From: Promethearchaeota archaeon
GTDB taxonomy: Archaea > Asgardarchaeota > Lokiarchaeia > Sigynarchaeales > SOKP01
Length of the DNA: 11,967 bases
NCBI GenBank assembly: GCA_004524425.1
Contig: SDNN01000071.1
Coordinates: 1-11,967, forward strand
Reading direction: 5' to 3'
Shown here: in pieces, positions 1 to 7,501 of the stretch
Layout of the letters: each line of letters begins with the position of its first letter
How positions within the stretch are numbered: the first letter of the stretch is position 1
Notes under the pieces: generated by a model
Seen by the model: only the letters and a program-made list of their open reading frames with translations
Databases searched by the model: none
What the model was told of the DNA's origin: nothing
Made by a program: the position numbers and the translations under genes

Positions 1-2012
1 CCCGATTCTTTGGCCCAAATTACCACTTTATCGATATCTATGGCATTGGAAACCGCACTCCAGAAATAGGCGGCCCGCATCGAAAGGCATGAGGCAAATC
101 CATATTCTCCCATGAAAAGATATTGAAAAGGATTTGTCTCAACTATAAGTTCAATCATGCCTTCGAAATCCGAATCAGGAGTCACGAGTGCCCGGCGAAT
201 TCGTTCAAGATTGATTCGAATTTCATCCACGATTTGTTGATCGGCATTTTCAGGCAGAGAATTGAGTTGTTCTCTCAGTTCTTCATGAGTGGAATTATTT
301 TTGACCTCAACTTCAAGTTGTTCAAATAATTCTCGAGTTTGTTTTAAATCAAGTTTAATTCTTTTCTGTTTTTCTTTTCTTGCATTTTTTACTTCATAAA
401 AATATTGCTTGGAAAAGGGAACTCTCCACCTGTCTAAACGAACATTCGGTTGCTGATTCTTGACTTTTTCAATCCATTCTTTTACAGGAGGTTCGGTCCA
501 TAGCCATTCATGTGGCTTTCCCTCAATCACATCAATAATCAAGAAACGTAGGTATTGATAGTTTTTTCCGCCCCCTAAGCGTTCAAGCATGAATAATGCT
601 GGGAAGATGTTTTCATCGATGTTTTCGGGATTATATTGGTCTCCCAAAAGTCTAAGTGCAATATCATGAAGCGCTTCTTTTTTGACCTTATCTATGAGAT
701 TTAAAGCACTTTGAGCTAGATGTGTCGATAAACCTTTCTTAATGTCTTTTTCCAGTTGTTTTTTTTCTTTCTTCGTTATTCTTTTTTCTTTCCAAGTTTT
801 TAATCTTTTTTCCAAATTTCGAGCTCTTGTTTTAAGGTCTTTGACACGTGGATTCTCATCATTCTTAATTATCTTCTTTATGGCATCTAATTCTGTTTCA
901 ATATTTTTTACCTTATTATCAAAATCGTTAAGCGGCTTGAGATCTAATTCGAGATCGATCCTACCACTAAATTCTTTTACTTTACTATAAAGATCGATTA
1001 ATTCAGGTGTATTAAGAAAGGAAAATCGCTGCTCAAATTTCGTTTCTGCAATATCTTTAAATTCAATTTTTTTCATGATCAAGTTTTCAAATTGGACAGG
1101 ATTAAGAATAAATCCCAATCTATAGATACCTTCCAAAAATTTCTCTGCAACATTAATGACTATATTTTTAGACTCGATATTATCCAGAAGTATTATTAAA
1201 AAGTCCCATGGAGCTACCCAATTCGCGGCATAATCGAGTGAGTCCAAAAGGACTCTTTGTTGTACTCTGTATCTCTGCCTGAAGATCAGAGCCATCAGTA
1301 TTTGAGCCGCTTTATTCCCTTTTACTATCGGTTTTTTTAATTCTTTCTCCAAACTAGTTTGGATGTGAGATAACTGGGCGATGATAATGATATCACGAAG
1401 CATTTCTCGTTTCACGTAATAATGATGTTCTGCGATGACGCACTCAAATAGCGCCAAGGTACAGAGCGGCGTTAATTTAGGAAACTTTTTTGAAACATCT
1501 CTTAAAAAATAAAATGCTTGATTCGCTCCTTTCGATATGTTATTCATGACTGCTTCCACGATTGTTTCATCAATAAATTCGGGTCGTTTTACCAATACAT
1601 GTTGGAAAGTCATGATCACGTTAAATGGACTTATTGCCATGTGTTCCAATATACAGTCTATAAATCTTTTTGTAATTAGCTCGGGGTGATTGGCACAAGC
1701 ATAATATGCATCATCAATCGCCTCTTTCGGATATTTTCCAAAAAAATTAAGATAGATATCCATGAGATCTTGTTTCCGTTCTGGATACTTGCTTGCGAAT
1801 TTATGCAAGATTGAGAAAACGCTGGAAGGTATGATATCGAAAAGTGATACTAAAAGATCCATCACATCTTGAGAAAAGTATTCGGGATTATAAGTCACGC
1901 AGGTACGTATTTTTGCCATGGCTTGATCTGGATTGGCCATGATGGACTCTCGAAGGGTTGCTTTTCCCAGATCATAATATTCTAATTCCTTGAGTAAGTC
2001 AGCTACCGTCAT
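1..2012 (-). CDS. Large helical-repeat protein of unknown function, C-terminus cut by the window edge
   Basis: An uninterrupted minus-strand reading frame of 670 codons runs off the left edge. The ATG at 2012 is preceded in frame by a TGA two codons upstream, which fixes the start. Residues 1 to about 335 are strung-together amphipathic helices resembling HEAT/ARM-type repeats. Residues about 362-425 are highly charged (Lys/Glu/Arg) and probably coiled coil. Residues 480-545 hold conserved-looking aromatic and basic positions (WLW, RLDRWRVPF), and 545-610 is a second charged helical stretch. The last visible part (623-670) is different: globular, with FMGEYGFASCLSMRAAYF and then NAIDIDKVVIWA. 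From memory, a Gly-x-x-Cys-Leu-Ser motif followed by an 'own-and-reuse' beta strand occurs at the C-terminus of uncharacterised proteins in several phyla; I cannot name the family. There is no signal peptide or membrane segment. The gene is certain; the function is unknown. Confidence 0.9.
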   Translation of the reverse strand, partial: MTVADLLKELEYYDLGKATLRESIMANPDQAMAKIRTCVTYNPEYFSQDVMDLLVSLFDIIPSSVFSILHKFASKYPERKQDLMDIYLNFFGKYPKEAIDDAYYACANHPELITKRFIDCILEHMAISPFNVIMTFQHVLVKRPEFIDETIVEAVMNNISKGANQAFYFLRDVSKKFPKLTPLCTLALFECVIAEHHYYVKREMLRDIIIIAQLSHIQTSLEKELKKPIVKGNKAAQILMALIFRQRYRVQQRVLLDSLDYAANWVAPWDFLIILLDNIESKNIVINVAEKFLEGIYRLGFILNPVQFENLIMKKIEFKDIAETKFEQRFSFLNTPELIDLYSKVKEFSGRIDLELDLKPLNDFDNKVKNIETELDAIKKIIKNDENPRVKDLKTRARNLEKRLKTWKEKRITKKEKKQLEKDIKKGLSTHLAQSALNLIDKVKKEALHDIALRLLGDQYNPENIDENIFPALFMLERLGGGKNYQYLRFLIIDVIEGKPHEWLWTEPPVKEWIEKVKNQQPNVRLDRWRVPFSKQYFYEVKNARKEKQKRIKLDLKQTRELFEQLEVEVKNNSTHEELREQLNSLPENADQQIVDEIRINLERIRRALVTPDSDFEGMIELIVETNPFQYLFMGEYGFASCLSMRAAYFWSAVSNAIDIDKVVIWAKES

Positions 2013-2043
2013 AGATCATGTCATTATATATTCAAATATCCAA

Positions 2044-2060
2044 CAAAAATATAAAAAAAA
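2044..2060 (-). terminator. T-rich terminator of the flavoprotein gene
   Basis: Read on the minus strand, eight consecutive Ts followed by ATATTTTTG lie 13-29 bases past the flavoprotein stop codon. Oligo-T stretches without a stem are the usual archaeal terminator. The same A/T block lies 32-48 bp upstream of the next minus-strand start (2012), so it could instead, or also, act as a TATA region for that gene. Confidence 0.45.
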
Positions 2061-2072
2061 GAGTAAATATAC

Positions 2073-2642
2073 TTAACTTTTTAACTTCTTAAGTACAAAC
2101 GCAAAATTCTTACCTAAATTTTTAAAGGTTTGAATTCCTTCAGTATCTTTCTTAACCTCTCCAGGCGCTAGTCCAAATCCCATGTTCCAATAAGAAGAAC
2201 CGACGACAATCATTTGAGAAATCAAGAAGAAATAATTAATACTTGAAAAAACATGCGTGGCTCCAGCTCTCCTGACTGCTATCACCCCTGCTCCCACTTT
2301 ACGTTTTAATAGGCCAGGGTTGGTCTGGGAGATAATACCAGCACGATCAATTAAAGCTTTCACCGTTGACGATACATTTGCGAAGTAAGTCGGTGAACCT
2401 ATAATAATGCCATCTGCCTCCAGCATTTTTTCGTAGTATACATTCAGTTTATCATCTGTTTGAATGCATGCTTTTTTCCCGGCGCAACTAAAACATGCCT
2501 TGCACGCATTCAAGTTCTCCCCACCGATCCATACATATTCACATTCAATACCTTCCGCTTCTAATTCTTCAATGACATAGTTTAAACAATGGTAGGTATT
2601 TCCTTTTTCACGTGGGCTCCCATTAAATAATACAACCTTCAT
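2073..2642 (-). CDS. Iron-sulfur flavoprotein (Isf-like), flavodoxin-fold NAD(P)H-dependent FMN reductase family
   Basis: Cytosolic flavodoxin-fold electron carrier or reductase that should bind FMN and a [4Fe-4S] cluster. The ATG at 2642 gives 189 residues beginning MKVVLFNGSPREKGNT, the beta-strand and phosphate loop of the family. A TTG six codons upstream (2660) keeps the frame open, but GGAG lies between it and the ATG (minus 2658-2655), so I prefer the ATG. Cysteines form C-x2-C-x2-C-x5-C (residues 47, 50, 53 and 59 from the ATG), the unusually compact cluster motif of methanogen Isf. GSPTYFANVS (about 82-91) is the second flavin-contact loop, and AVRRAGATHVFSSINYFF near 130 matches the usual dimer region. 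Length is normal for the family (about 190). Isf in Methanosarcina has been linked to electron transfer from ferredoxin and to oxidative stress; the role here is not shown. Divergent from the U32 gene across a 114-bp gap. Confidence 0.9.
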   Translation of the reverse strand: MKVVLFNGSPREKGNTYHCLNYVIEELEAEGIECEYVWIGGENLNACKACFSCAGKKACIQTDDKLNVYYEKMLEADGIIIGSPTYFANVSSTVKALIDRAGIISQTNPGLLKRKVGAGVIAVRRAGATHVFSSINYFFLISQMIVVGSSYWNMGFGLAPGEVKKDTEGIQTFKNLGKNFAFVLKKLKS

Positions 2643-2688
2643 CCTTTTATCTGACTCCAATTTTGATATTAACCTAAAGTATTTTCAG

Positions 2689-2698
2689 TATAATTTAA
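2689..2698 (-). promoter_or_regulatory. TATA-like box of the flavoprotein gene
   Basis: On the minus strand TTAAATTATA lies about 50 bp upstream of the ATG at 2642. With archaeal spacing of about 25 bp to the start site, this would leave a leader of about 25 nt that contains the GGAG element. A poly-T/poly-A tract (2701-2713) follows and separates this promoter from the divergent U32 gene. Confidence 0.4.
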
Positions 2699-2756
2699 GT
2701 TTTTTTTTAAAAATTGTTTAATAATCTCTCCTCTTCTCTTTATACAGAAAGAAGGA

Positions 2757-4019
2757 ATGATAAGATTCATGAAAAGTAAGATGGCTAAAAAACCAGAATT
2801 GCTTGCTCCCGCGCAGGATTGGAACTCATTAAAAGTAGTGTCTGGGTTAGCTGATGCTATATACTTTGGCGTGCAAAATTATAACATGAGAGCTAAGGCA
2901 AATAATTTTAAGCAAGCAGAATTGGAAGACGTTGCCGAATATTGTCATGCTCAAGAACCCAGAATCAAAACCTATCTATGTACTAATATTTTAATATATG
3001 ATCCAGAAATAAATGAGTTGGAAAATTTAATAGCAAGAGCCAAGGATGCGAAAATCGATGCCATTATAGCCCATGACCTTGCAACCATTCAAATTGCGAG
3101 AAGACATGACATGGCATTTCATGTATCAACTCAGGCAAATATTTCAAACATTGAAGCGGCACGATTTTACGAAGAAATGGGAGCTGAAAGAATCATATTA
3201 GCCAGAGAATTATCCCTCAAACAGATCGCCAGGATCAAGAAGCAACTAGAAAGAGCTCAAATCGAATGTTTCGTTCACGGTTCGATGTGCACTGCAATTT
3301 CAGGAAGATGCTATTTTTCAGCATCAATCCATGAATCTGAAGAACATTCAGCGAATAGAGGTAATTGCGCTCAACCCTGTAGAAGGCGATGGGTGGTAGT
3401 GGATGATCAAAATAATGAATTCATTTATGACGGGCAGCTTTTTTTAAATGCGAAAGATCTCTGCATGATTGAATACATCCCCGAATTGATTGAAGCTAAA
3501 ATTGACGCATTAAAAATCGAAGGGAGAATGAAAGACCCACTTTATGTTAAAACAGTTACCAAATGTTATCGTGAGGCAATAGATGATTACTTTAACGGTA
3601 CTTACACGAAGGATAAAGTAATTGATTGGATAAAAAGACTCTCCTTGGTGTATAATAGAGGATTTCACACGGGTTTTTATTTTAAAAAACCAACGATTAA
3701 TGATATCCAATTAGAATCGAGAGGAAACCTTTCTCCTTATAAAAAAACGTATTTTGGTAAGATACTATCTCATGATGAAAAAAGTAAATCTGCTAACGTG
3801 TTAATCGAGAGTAAGGAACGATTTTTAAGATTAGGAGATGAAATTATTATTATAGGAAAAAATACCTACCAAATCGAGACTGTAAAAAAGATCGTGTTTA
3901 AAGGAGAAAAAATCGAAAAGATTAAAAGAGATAGAAATAGTAAGTCAATAGAATTTAATTTACCATTACTAAATAGAGTCGAAACTGAAGATAAAATCTA
4001 TCTCATAACAAAAGAATAG
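2757..4019 (+). CDS. U32-family iron-sulfur protein (annotated as 'peptidase U32'), probable RNA hydroxylation enzyme
   Basis: The family signature is present: FVHGSMC (172-178), SGRC (182-185), RGNCAQPCR (201-209), then LCMIEYIPELIEA starting at C236 and KIEGRMKDP (253-261). C178, C185, one of C204/C208, and C236 correspond to cysteines that hold a [4Fe-4S] cluster in characterised members. Despite the name, characterised bacterial relatives are not proteases: TrhP makes 5-hydroxyuridine in tRNA, RlhA hydroxylates 23S rRNA, and UbiU/UbiV act in ubiquinone synthesis. Which reaction this one performs cannot be read from sequence. The N-terminal part (12-130, PELLAPAQDWNSLK onward) is the TIM-barrel-like half, and residues about 330-415 form the small C-terminal beta domain. 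Length (420) fits bacterial relatives of 420-450. In-frame ATGs at 2757, 2769 and 2781 are all possible; AAGGA abuts the first and sits 12 nt before the second, so the true start may be 4 or 8 codons later. Confidence 0.92.
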   Translation: MIRFMKSKMAKKPELLAPAQDWNSLKVVSGLADAIYFGVQNYNMRAKANNFKQAELEDVAEYCHAQEPRIKTYLCTNILIYDPEINELENLIARAKDAKIDAIIAHDLATIQIARRHDMAFHVSTQANISNIEAARFYEEMGAERIILARELSLKQIARIKKQLERAQIECFVHGSMCTAISGRCYFSASIHESEEHSANRGNCAQPCRRRWVVVDDQNNEFIYDGQLFLNAKDLCMIEYIPELIEAKIDALKIEGRMKDPLYVKTVTKCYREAIDDYFNGTYTKDKVIDWIKRLSLVYNRGFHTGFYFKKPTINDIQLESRGNLSPYKKTYFGKILSHDEKSKSANVLIESKERFLRLGDEIIIIGKNTYQIETVKKIVFKGEKIEKIKRDRNSKSIEFNLPLLNRVETEDKIYLITKE

Positions 4020-4042
4020 AATGCAAATGTAATTTTCAATAC

Positions 4043-4052
4043 TTTTTAAAAT
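4043..4052 (+). promoter_or_regulatory. TATA-like box directly ahead of pcm
   Basis: TTTTTAAAAT is centred about 24 bp upstream of the pcm ATG (4071), in the 51-bp gap after the U32 gene. That spacing predicts a leaderless or nearly leaderless transcript. The gap is also short enough for read-through from the U32 gene, so pcm may be both an operon partner and independently transcribed. Confidence 0.4.
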
Positions 4053-4070
4053 TAAAGCTGGATTGGAAAC

Positions 4071-4745
4071 ATGGATTTTGAAAAAAAAAGGAAAAAATTA
4101 GTGAAAAGTTTAATTAAAAGGAACGTGCTTACCAAGCCCGAGGTCATTAATGCCATGCTAAAGGTTCCTAGAGAAAAATTCATACCAAAAGAAGCAGAAT
4201 CGTCGGCTTATATTGACTCTCCATTGTCAATCGGCTCCGGACAAACCATTAGTGCGCCTCACATGAATGCAATGATGTGTGAATATTTAGAGCTTAAGGA
4301 AGGAGATAAGGTATTAGAAGTCGGAACGGGAAGGGGATATCATGCAGCCTTGTGTGCGGAATTAGTTGCACCAGAAAATGCGAAAAATCCTGGACACGTA
4401 TATACCATAGAAAGGCATGAAAAATTGGCAGAGAAGGCCAGAAAGAATCTAAGAATTACAAGTTATGATGATAGAGTGACGGTAATTGTGGGGGATGGAA
4501 CTCTGGGTTATGAGAAAGAAGCACCCTACGATAAGATATTGGTCACAGCTGCTTCACCTGAAAAAGTTCCTCCGCCCCTAAAGGATCAGCTCAATGATCA
4601 AGGTCTATTATGCATTCCCGCCGGTTCTAAAACCTGGGGACAAAATCTATATATAGTTAAAAAGGTAGGAAACTCGTTTGAAACAAAAAAGATTACCGGA
4701 GTTCGGTTTGTTCCCTTAGTAGGAAAATACGGATTCGATTCTTGA
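4071..4745 (+). CDS. pcm: Protein-L-isoaspartate O-methyltransferase
   Basis: SAM-dependent repair enzyme (EC 2.1.1.77) that methylates isoaspartyl residues in aged proteins so that they revert to aspartate; cytosolic. The family marks appear in order: VPREKFIP (32-39), the substrate-side GSGQTISAPHM (55-65), SAM motif I VLEVGTGRGYHAAL (81-94), the acidic ribose-binding E114 at the end of the next strand, GDGTLGY (141-147), VTAAS (158-162, usually VTAA), and the C-terminal FVPLVGKYGF (213-222). Length (224) is typical of archaeal and bacterial Pcm. The start at 4071 follows a weak GGAAAC sequence and matches the expected N-terminal length. It lies 51 bp downstream of the U32 gene on the same strand. 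Residues 98-112 include a short insertion (APENAKNPGH) between motif I and the acidic strand, common in archaeal versions. The stop faces the convergent microprotein gene 18 bp away. Confidence 0.96.
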   Translation: MDFEKKRKKLVKSLIKRNVLTKPEVINAMLKVPREKFIPKEAESSAYIDSPLSIGSGQTISAPHMNAMMCEYLELKEGDKVLEVGTGRGYHAALCAELVAPENAKNPGHVYTIERHEKLAEKARKNLRITSYDDRVTVIVGDGTLGYEKEAPYDKILVTAASPEKVPPPLKDQLNDQGLLCIPAGSKTWGQNLYIVKKVGNSFETKKITGVRFVPLVGKYGFDS

Positions 4746-4763
4746 TCTAAATATTAAAATTTA

Positions 4764-4913
4764 TTACTCGCGTGTAGCCTTCTTTTCAAACTTTTTCTGC
4801 ACTAATTCTTTTCTAATTTCCTTGACAAATGTTGATTTATGAATGCGCTCTTTTATATTATGGTCGTTTACATTCCATATGTTACAATTTTTCGAATTGC
4901 ATCCAGCTGACAT
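4764..4913 (-). CDS. Microprotein A: 49-residue basic protein, paralogue of the neighbouring microprotein B
   Basis: A complete 49-codon reading frame from ATG (4913) to TAA (4764). Support beyond an open frame: GGTGA on the minus strand (4923-4919) sits 5 nt before the ATG, a strong archaeal ribosome binding site, and CTTTAAAATA (minus 4956-4947) lies at TATA distance. It also aligns without gaps over 35 residues with microprotein B just upstream: 13 identities and about 7 conservative changes. The shared core is N-(I/L)-W ... K-x4-K-x2-(F/Y)-V-K-(E/D)-I-R-x2-L-x2-K-K-x-E-x-K. The N-terminus has two cysteines (C5, C10) in C-x4-C spacing, absent from B, and the C-terminal half (27-45) is a predicted basic amphipathic helix. 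No signal peptide or membrane segment. I do not recognise the family; a nucleic-acid- or protein-binding helix is a guess. Convergent with pcm. Confidence 0.7.
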   Translation of the reverse strand: MSAGCNSKNCNIWNVNDHNIKERIHKSTFVKEIRKELVQKKFEKKATRE

Positions 4914-4918
4914 CTTGC

Positions 4919-4956
4919 TCACCCCACTAGTCTATATTAGAAAAGGTATTTTAAAG
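4919..4956 (-). promoter_or_regulatory. Promoter and ribosome binding site of microprotein A
   Basis: Minus strand: TATA-like CTTTAAAATA at 4956-4947, then GGTGA at 4923-4919, then a 5-nt spacer to the ATG at 4913. TATA-to-start geometry predicts a leader of about 13 nt, just long enough to hold the ribosome binding site. This arrangement is the main evidence that the short frame is expressed. Confidence 0.5.
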
Positions 4957-5005
4957 TATTCCTTACAAAAAGTTAACAAATTCCAATTTTCGTTACAATA
5001 AATAA

Positions 5006-5027
5006 GCTAAAAGTGCTAAAAGCTTTT
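5006..5027. repeat. Short tandem repeat and palindrome between the microprotein genes
   Basis: GCTAAAAGT is followed directly by GCTAAAAGC, running into the palindrome AAAAGCTTTT (5018-5027). It lies 37-58 bp past the stop of microprotein B and about 95 bp before the start of A. It may be part of a terminator (T-rich on the minus strand) or an incidental A/T feature. Nothing else was seen in 4957-5063. Confidence 0.3.
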
Positions 5028-5063
5028 AAAACTTAAGATAGATGAGTGAAGAAGTAAAAAGGT

Positions 5064-5222
5064 TTAGTGAGAAAATTTTTCTTCTAATTTCTTCTTGAGT
5101 AATTTCGCTCGAATATCTTTTACATATTGGTTTTTTTCGAGATGAAGTTTCGCAGATTTATGATGAAATGCCCATAAATTTCTTCTTTCAAGAGAATTAT
5201 TGTTTTTAATATTGATTACCAA
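5064..5222 (-). CDS. Microprotein B: 52-residue basic protein, paralogue of microprotein A
   Basis: The frame opens after a TAA at 5238 and closes with TAA at 5064. No ATG is present, so the start is inferred as TTG at 5222, giving 52 residues (M-V-I-N-I-K ...). Evidence that it is real comes from the gapless 35-residue match to microprotein A: residues 15-49 here against 11-45 there, keeping N15, W17, K25, K30, V34, K35, I37, R38, L41, K44, K45, E47 and K49. The match is at protein level, with DNA clearly diverged, which suggests selection on protein sequence. It lacks the two N-terminal cysteines of A. The gene is 88 bp downstream of the GH57 stop on the same strand and could be transcribed with it. 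No ribosome binding site was seen and the start is uncertain. It could be a decayed copy, though the frame is intact. Confidence 0.55.
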   Translation of the reverse strand: MVINIKNNNSLERRNLWAFHHKSAKLHLEKNQYVKDIRAKLLKKKLEEKFSH

Positions 5223-5310
5223 GAAATTATTATTATCTTAATTATATTTTCTTCTTTTTCTATTTAAATTTAGTTAAATCGACAAAATTTCGTGGCATTG
5301 TATTGACAAA

Positions 5311-7482
5311 TTAGGAAATAATTAATTCAATATGTAATTCAAAGTTCTTGCCTAAGTTCATTCGCGGGATTAAATTTACTCCTTGATATATCTCTTTATA
5401 ACCTTCGTCCGTTTTTGTAAATGAGATTATGGGAAATTTATTAATTGTAAGGTGATTAGTATCAGATGAGAGCAATGCTTCAAAGCTTAAATTGTAGGTT
5501 TCATCACGGGCTTTGAAATTATCTCCAACGTAATGAAATGGCTCTAAAAGATTTTTGTTGGTTTTCTCAAGGTTCACGGATGCAGTCTCCCAGGTAAATT
5601 TATTAGGATCACCATTGAAGAAGAATGGAAGGTCGATAGCTAAATGAAGTTTATCGATTATTCTTTGCAAAATGGCTTCTTCAGCGGGATCCTCTTGAAA
5701 TTTTCCTTTCACGGTAATGATGATTTTATTTTCTTCGACAGATATTCTTTTTAAAATCGTGCATGAAATTTTCTCCTCGGAGTCAGGATCTTTGATGTTT
5801 CCCTCTTTTTCTAATTCGATCAGCGCACTTTTTTCATTTTTTTCATTGGTAACTATTTTAAATTCACCATCTATAAAATCTCCAAATTCATGATAGATGT
5901 CCTTATTCAGTTCTTTCAAGGTCGCATCTTGGTTCATGATTCTCACACGAAGCATGTTCTTTTTGTAGCGATCGGTAATTACTGACCCTGCATCTATTTT
6001 ATCCTTTTCATGATAAGCCTCAGGCCATCTTGTTAACGTATTTAACAAATTATAGGTTCTTGGCTTATAATCCAATTCAAAGATTGTACCACCATCAAAA
6101 GGATCAACATACACGTTTAAAAGATGCGATTCGATCAGGACTTCCAATCGACTATTTTTTGTAAAATCTAATGGTATGAACGTGATATAAGTATCTTTAA
6201 CAGGATAAAGAAGTGGTTTAATTTCATCAATAATGCTCTCTGCTGTAATTAAATGAGTATACACGGAAAATCTTAAAAACTGCAAGTAGATGCCTCCAAA
6301 CAATCCGTGCCAATAACAGTCATTGCATTGAGCTTTATAGATTTCATCCCAAGCTTTATCCAATTTTGGTTTTATTTTTTTTCTTAAATCTGAATCGTTT
6401 GCCGTTTTCAATTTCTCTTCTATTTCAATTAATTTTTCGCGAACATGAAGCATTTTTTTGTGCATGTTGTTTGATTCGGGATACTTGACTAGATAATATC
6501 GCCAAAATCCGCCTTTTAAGAATTGATATTCATTTTTCCTGTTCTCGTCATCTCTCAGTTGTTTCCTTAGTGTTCGAAAATTTTTTCGTATTTCGGTCGG
6601 CAATACCCATTCTTCCATCTTATCATAGCTTGCCGTGGGCAGATAGATCAAACTTTTTGCCGGATATTTCTTCATGTAATCTGATAAGGTTATCGATTTA
6701 ATCCAATCATACTTTAAAATTTTTTCAAAAAATGTAGGAATGAATGGATTGTTATCATCCCCATCCCAATGACCATGACCATCAACATAGCATATTTCGT
6801 GAGTTGAGCCCCATACTCCCATTTTTTCAGCATCGGAAATGAGGAGTGCAATTCTATCTCCCTTATTGTCTGCCATTTTCTCCAAATAATCGAAACTTTG
6901 ATGAGTAGGTTTCCAGGGAGTTAGATACCGGAGTTTTTCGTTTATGGGAAAGATTCTCAAGGTTTTTCCCTCGTCTTCAGTTATATACGTGTAGAATGTA
7001 TCCTCTTCAGTTATCCCTGTTGACCTGAAGTGATTGTCATCTACAATTACATACTTTAATCCAACTTCATTTAGAAAAGAAGGAAAATGAGGCTCCCAGA
7101 CTCTCTCAGATAACCATGCGCCATTAACATCCAACCCAAATTCTTTTCTTATGAGGTCTGATAACTTATTCATTTGCGCAATCTTATCACGATGAGGTAT
7201 GAGAGAAAAAATAGGTTCATAATATCCTCCGCCAATGATTTCAATCTGTCCTCTCCTAGACATTTCTTTTAATTTATTGATGGTATCTTGTTTGTACTTT
7301 AGGAACCATTCTAATAAATTTCCTGAAAAATGGAGAGTGACTTTAAGGTCCGAGAAACTATATATTTGATCGATCAATGGACCATATGCCTTGTTAAAAG
7401 CATCTTCTATAACATGATGAAAATTGTCAACAGGTTGATGAAAATGAAAAACCATGGGTAGATGAATAGATTTTTCTGTCAT
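5311..7482 (-). CDS. GH57 4-alpha-glucanotransferase / alpha-amylase
   Basis: Retaining glycoside hydrolase family 57 enzyme acting on alpha-1,4-glucans: transfer of malto-oligosaccharide units, possibly with hydrolysis. The GH57 conserved regions are all present: HFHQP (13-17), GGGYYEP (84-90), SERVWEP (125-131) with nucleophile E126, SDAEKMGVWG (216-225) with acid/base D217, and YLPTASY (280-286). The nucleophile-to-acid distance is 91 residues, the same as E123/D214 in the Thermococcus litoralis 4-alpha-glucanotransferase. FWRYYLVKYPESNNMHKKML (328-347) and AQCNDCYWHGLFGGIYLQFL are the next family blocks, followed by the C-terminal beta-sandwich (DUF1925/1926 type). At 723 residues it is longer than the Thermococcus enzyme (about 659). 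One visible difference is an Asp/His-rich segment, CYVDGHGHWDGDDNN (231-245), just after the acid/base region. No signal peptide, so intracellular. No ribosome binding site precedes the ATG. Whether transferase or amylase activity dominates cannot be told. Confidence 0.93.
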   Translation of the reverse strand: MTEKSIHLPMVFHFHQPVDNFHHVIEDAFNKAYGPLIDQIYSFSDLKVTLHFSGNLLEWFLKYKQDTINKLKEMSRRGQIEIIGGGYYEPIFSLIPHRDKIAQMNKLSDLIRKEFGLDVNGAWLSERVWEPHFPSFLNEVGLKYVIVDDNHFRSTGITEEDTFYTYITEDEGKTLRIFPINEKLRYLTPWKPTHQSFDYLEKMADNKGDRIALLISDAEKMGVWGSTHEICYVDGHGHWDGDDNNPFIPTFFEKILKYDWIKSITLSDYMKKYPAKSLIYLPTASYDKMEEWVLPTEIRKNFRTLRKQLRDDENRKNEYQFLKGGFWRYYLVKYPESNNMHKKMLHVREKLIEIEEKLKTANDSDLRKKIKPKLDKAWDEIYKAQCNDCYWHGLFGGIYLQFLRFSVYTHLITAESIIDEIKPLLYPVKDTYITFIPLDFTKNSRLEVLIESHLLNVYVDPFDGGTIFELDYKPRTYNLLNTLTRWPEAYHEKDKIDAGSVITDRYKKNMLRVRIMNQDATLKELNKDIYHEFGDFIDGEFKIVTNEKNEKSALIELEKEGNIKDPDSEEKISCTILKRISVEENKIIITVKGKFQEDPAEEAILQRIIDKLHLAIDLPFFFNGDPNKFTWETASVNLEKTNKNLLEPFHYVGDNFKARDETYNLSFEALLSSDTNHLTINKFPIISFTKTDEGYKEIYQGVNLIPRMNLGKNFELHIELIIS

Positions 7483-7501
7483 GATTTAGGATTGCTAATG
7501 A

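Noticed and set aside
123..990. Two plus-strand frames (123-329 and 742-990)
   Set aside because: Both lie opposite the continuous minus-strand gene at 1-2012; their Phe/Ser-rich composition is what Lys/Glu-rich coding sequence gives when read on the other strand.
2757..4019. A protease role for the U32-family protein
   Set aside because: The 'peptidase U32' name is historical; characterised cluster-containing relatives hydroxylate RNA or ubiquinone precursors, and all cluster cysteines are present here.
5044..5100. An 18-codon plus-strand frame (MSEEVKRF...) in the gap before GH57
   Set aside because: Very short, antisense to microprotein B, and without a convincing ribosome binding site or any similarity.
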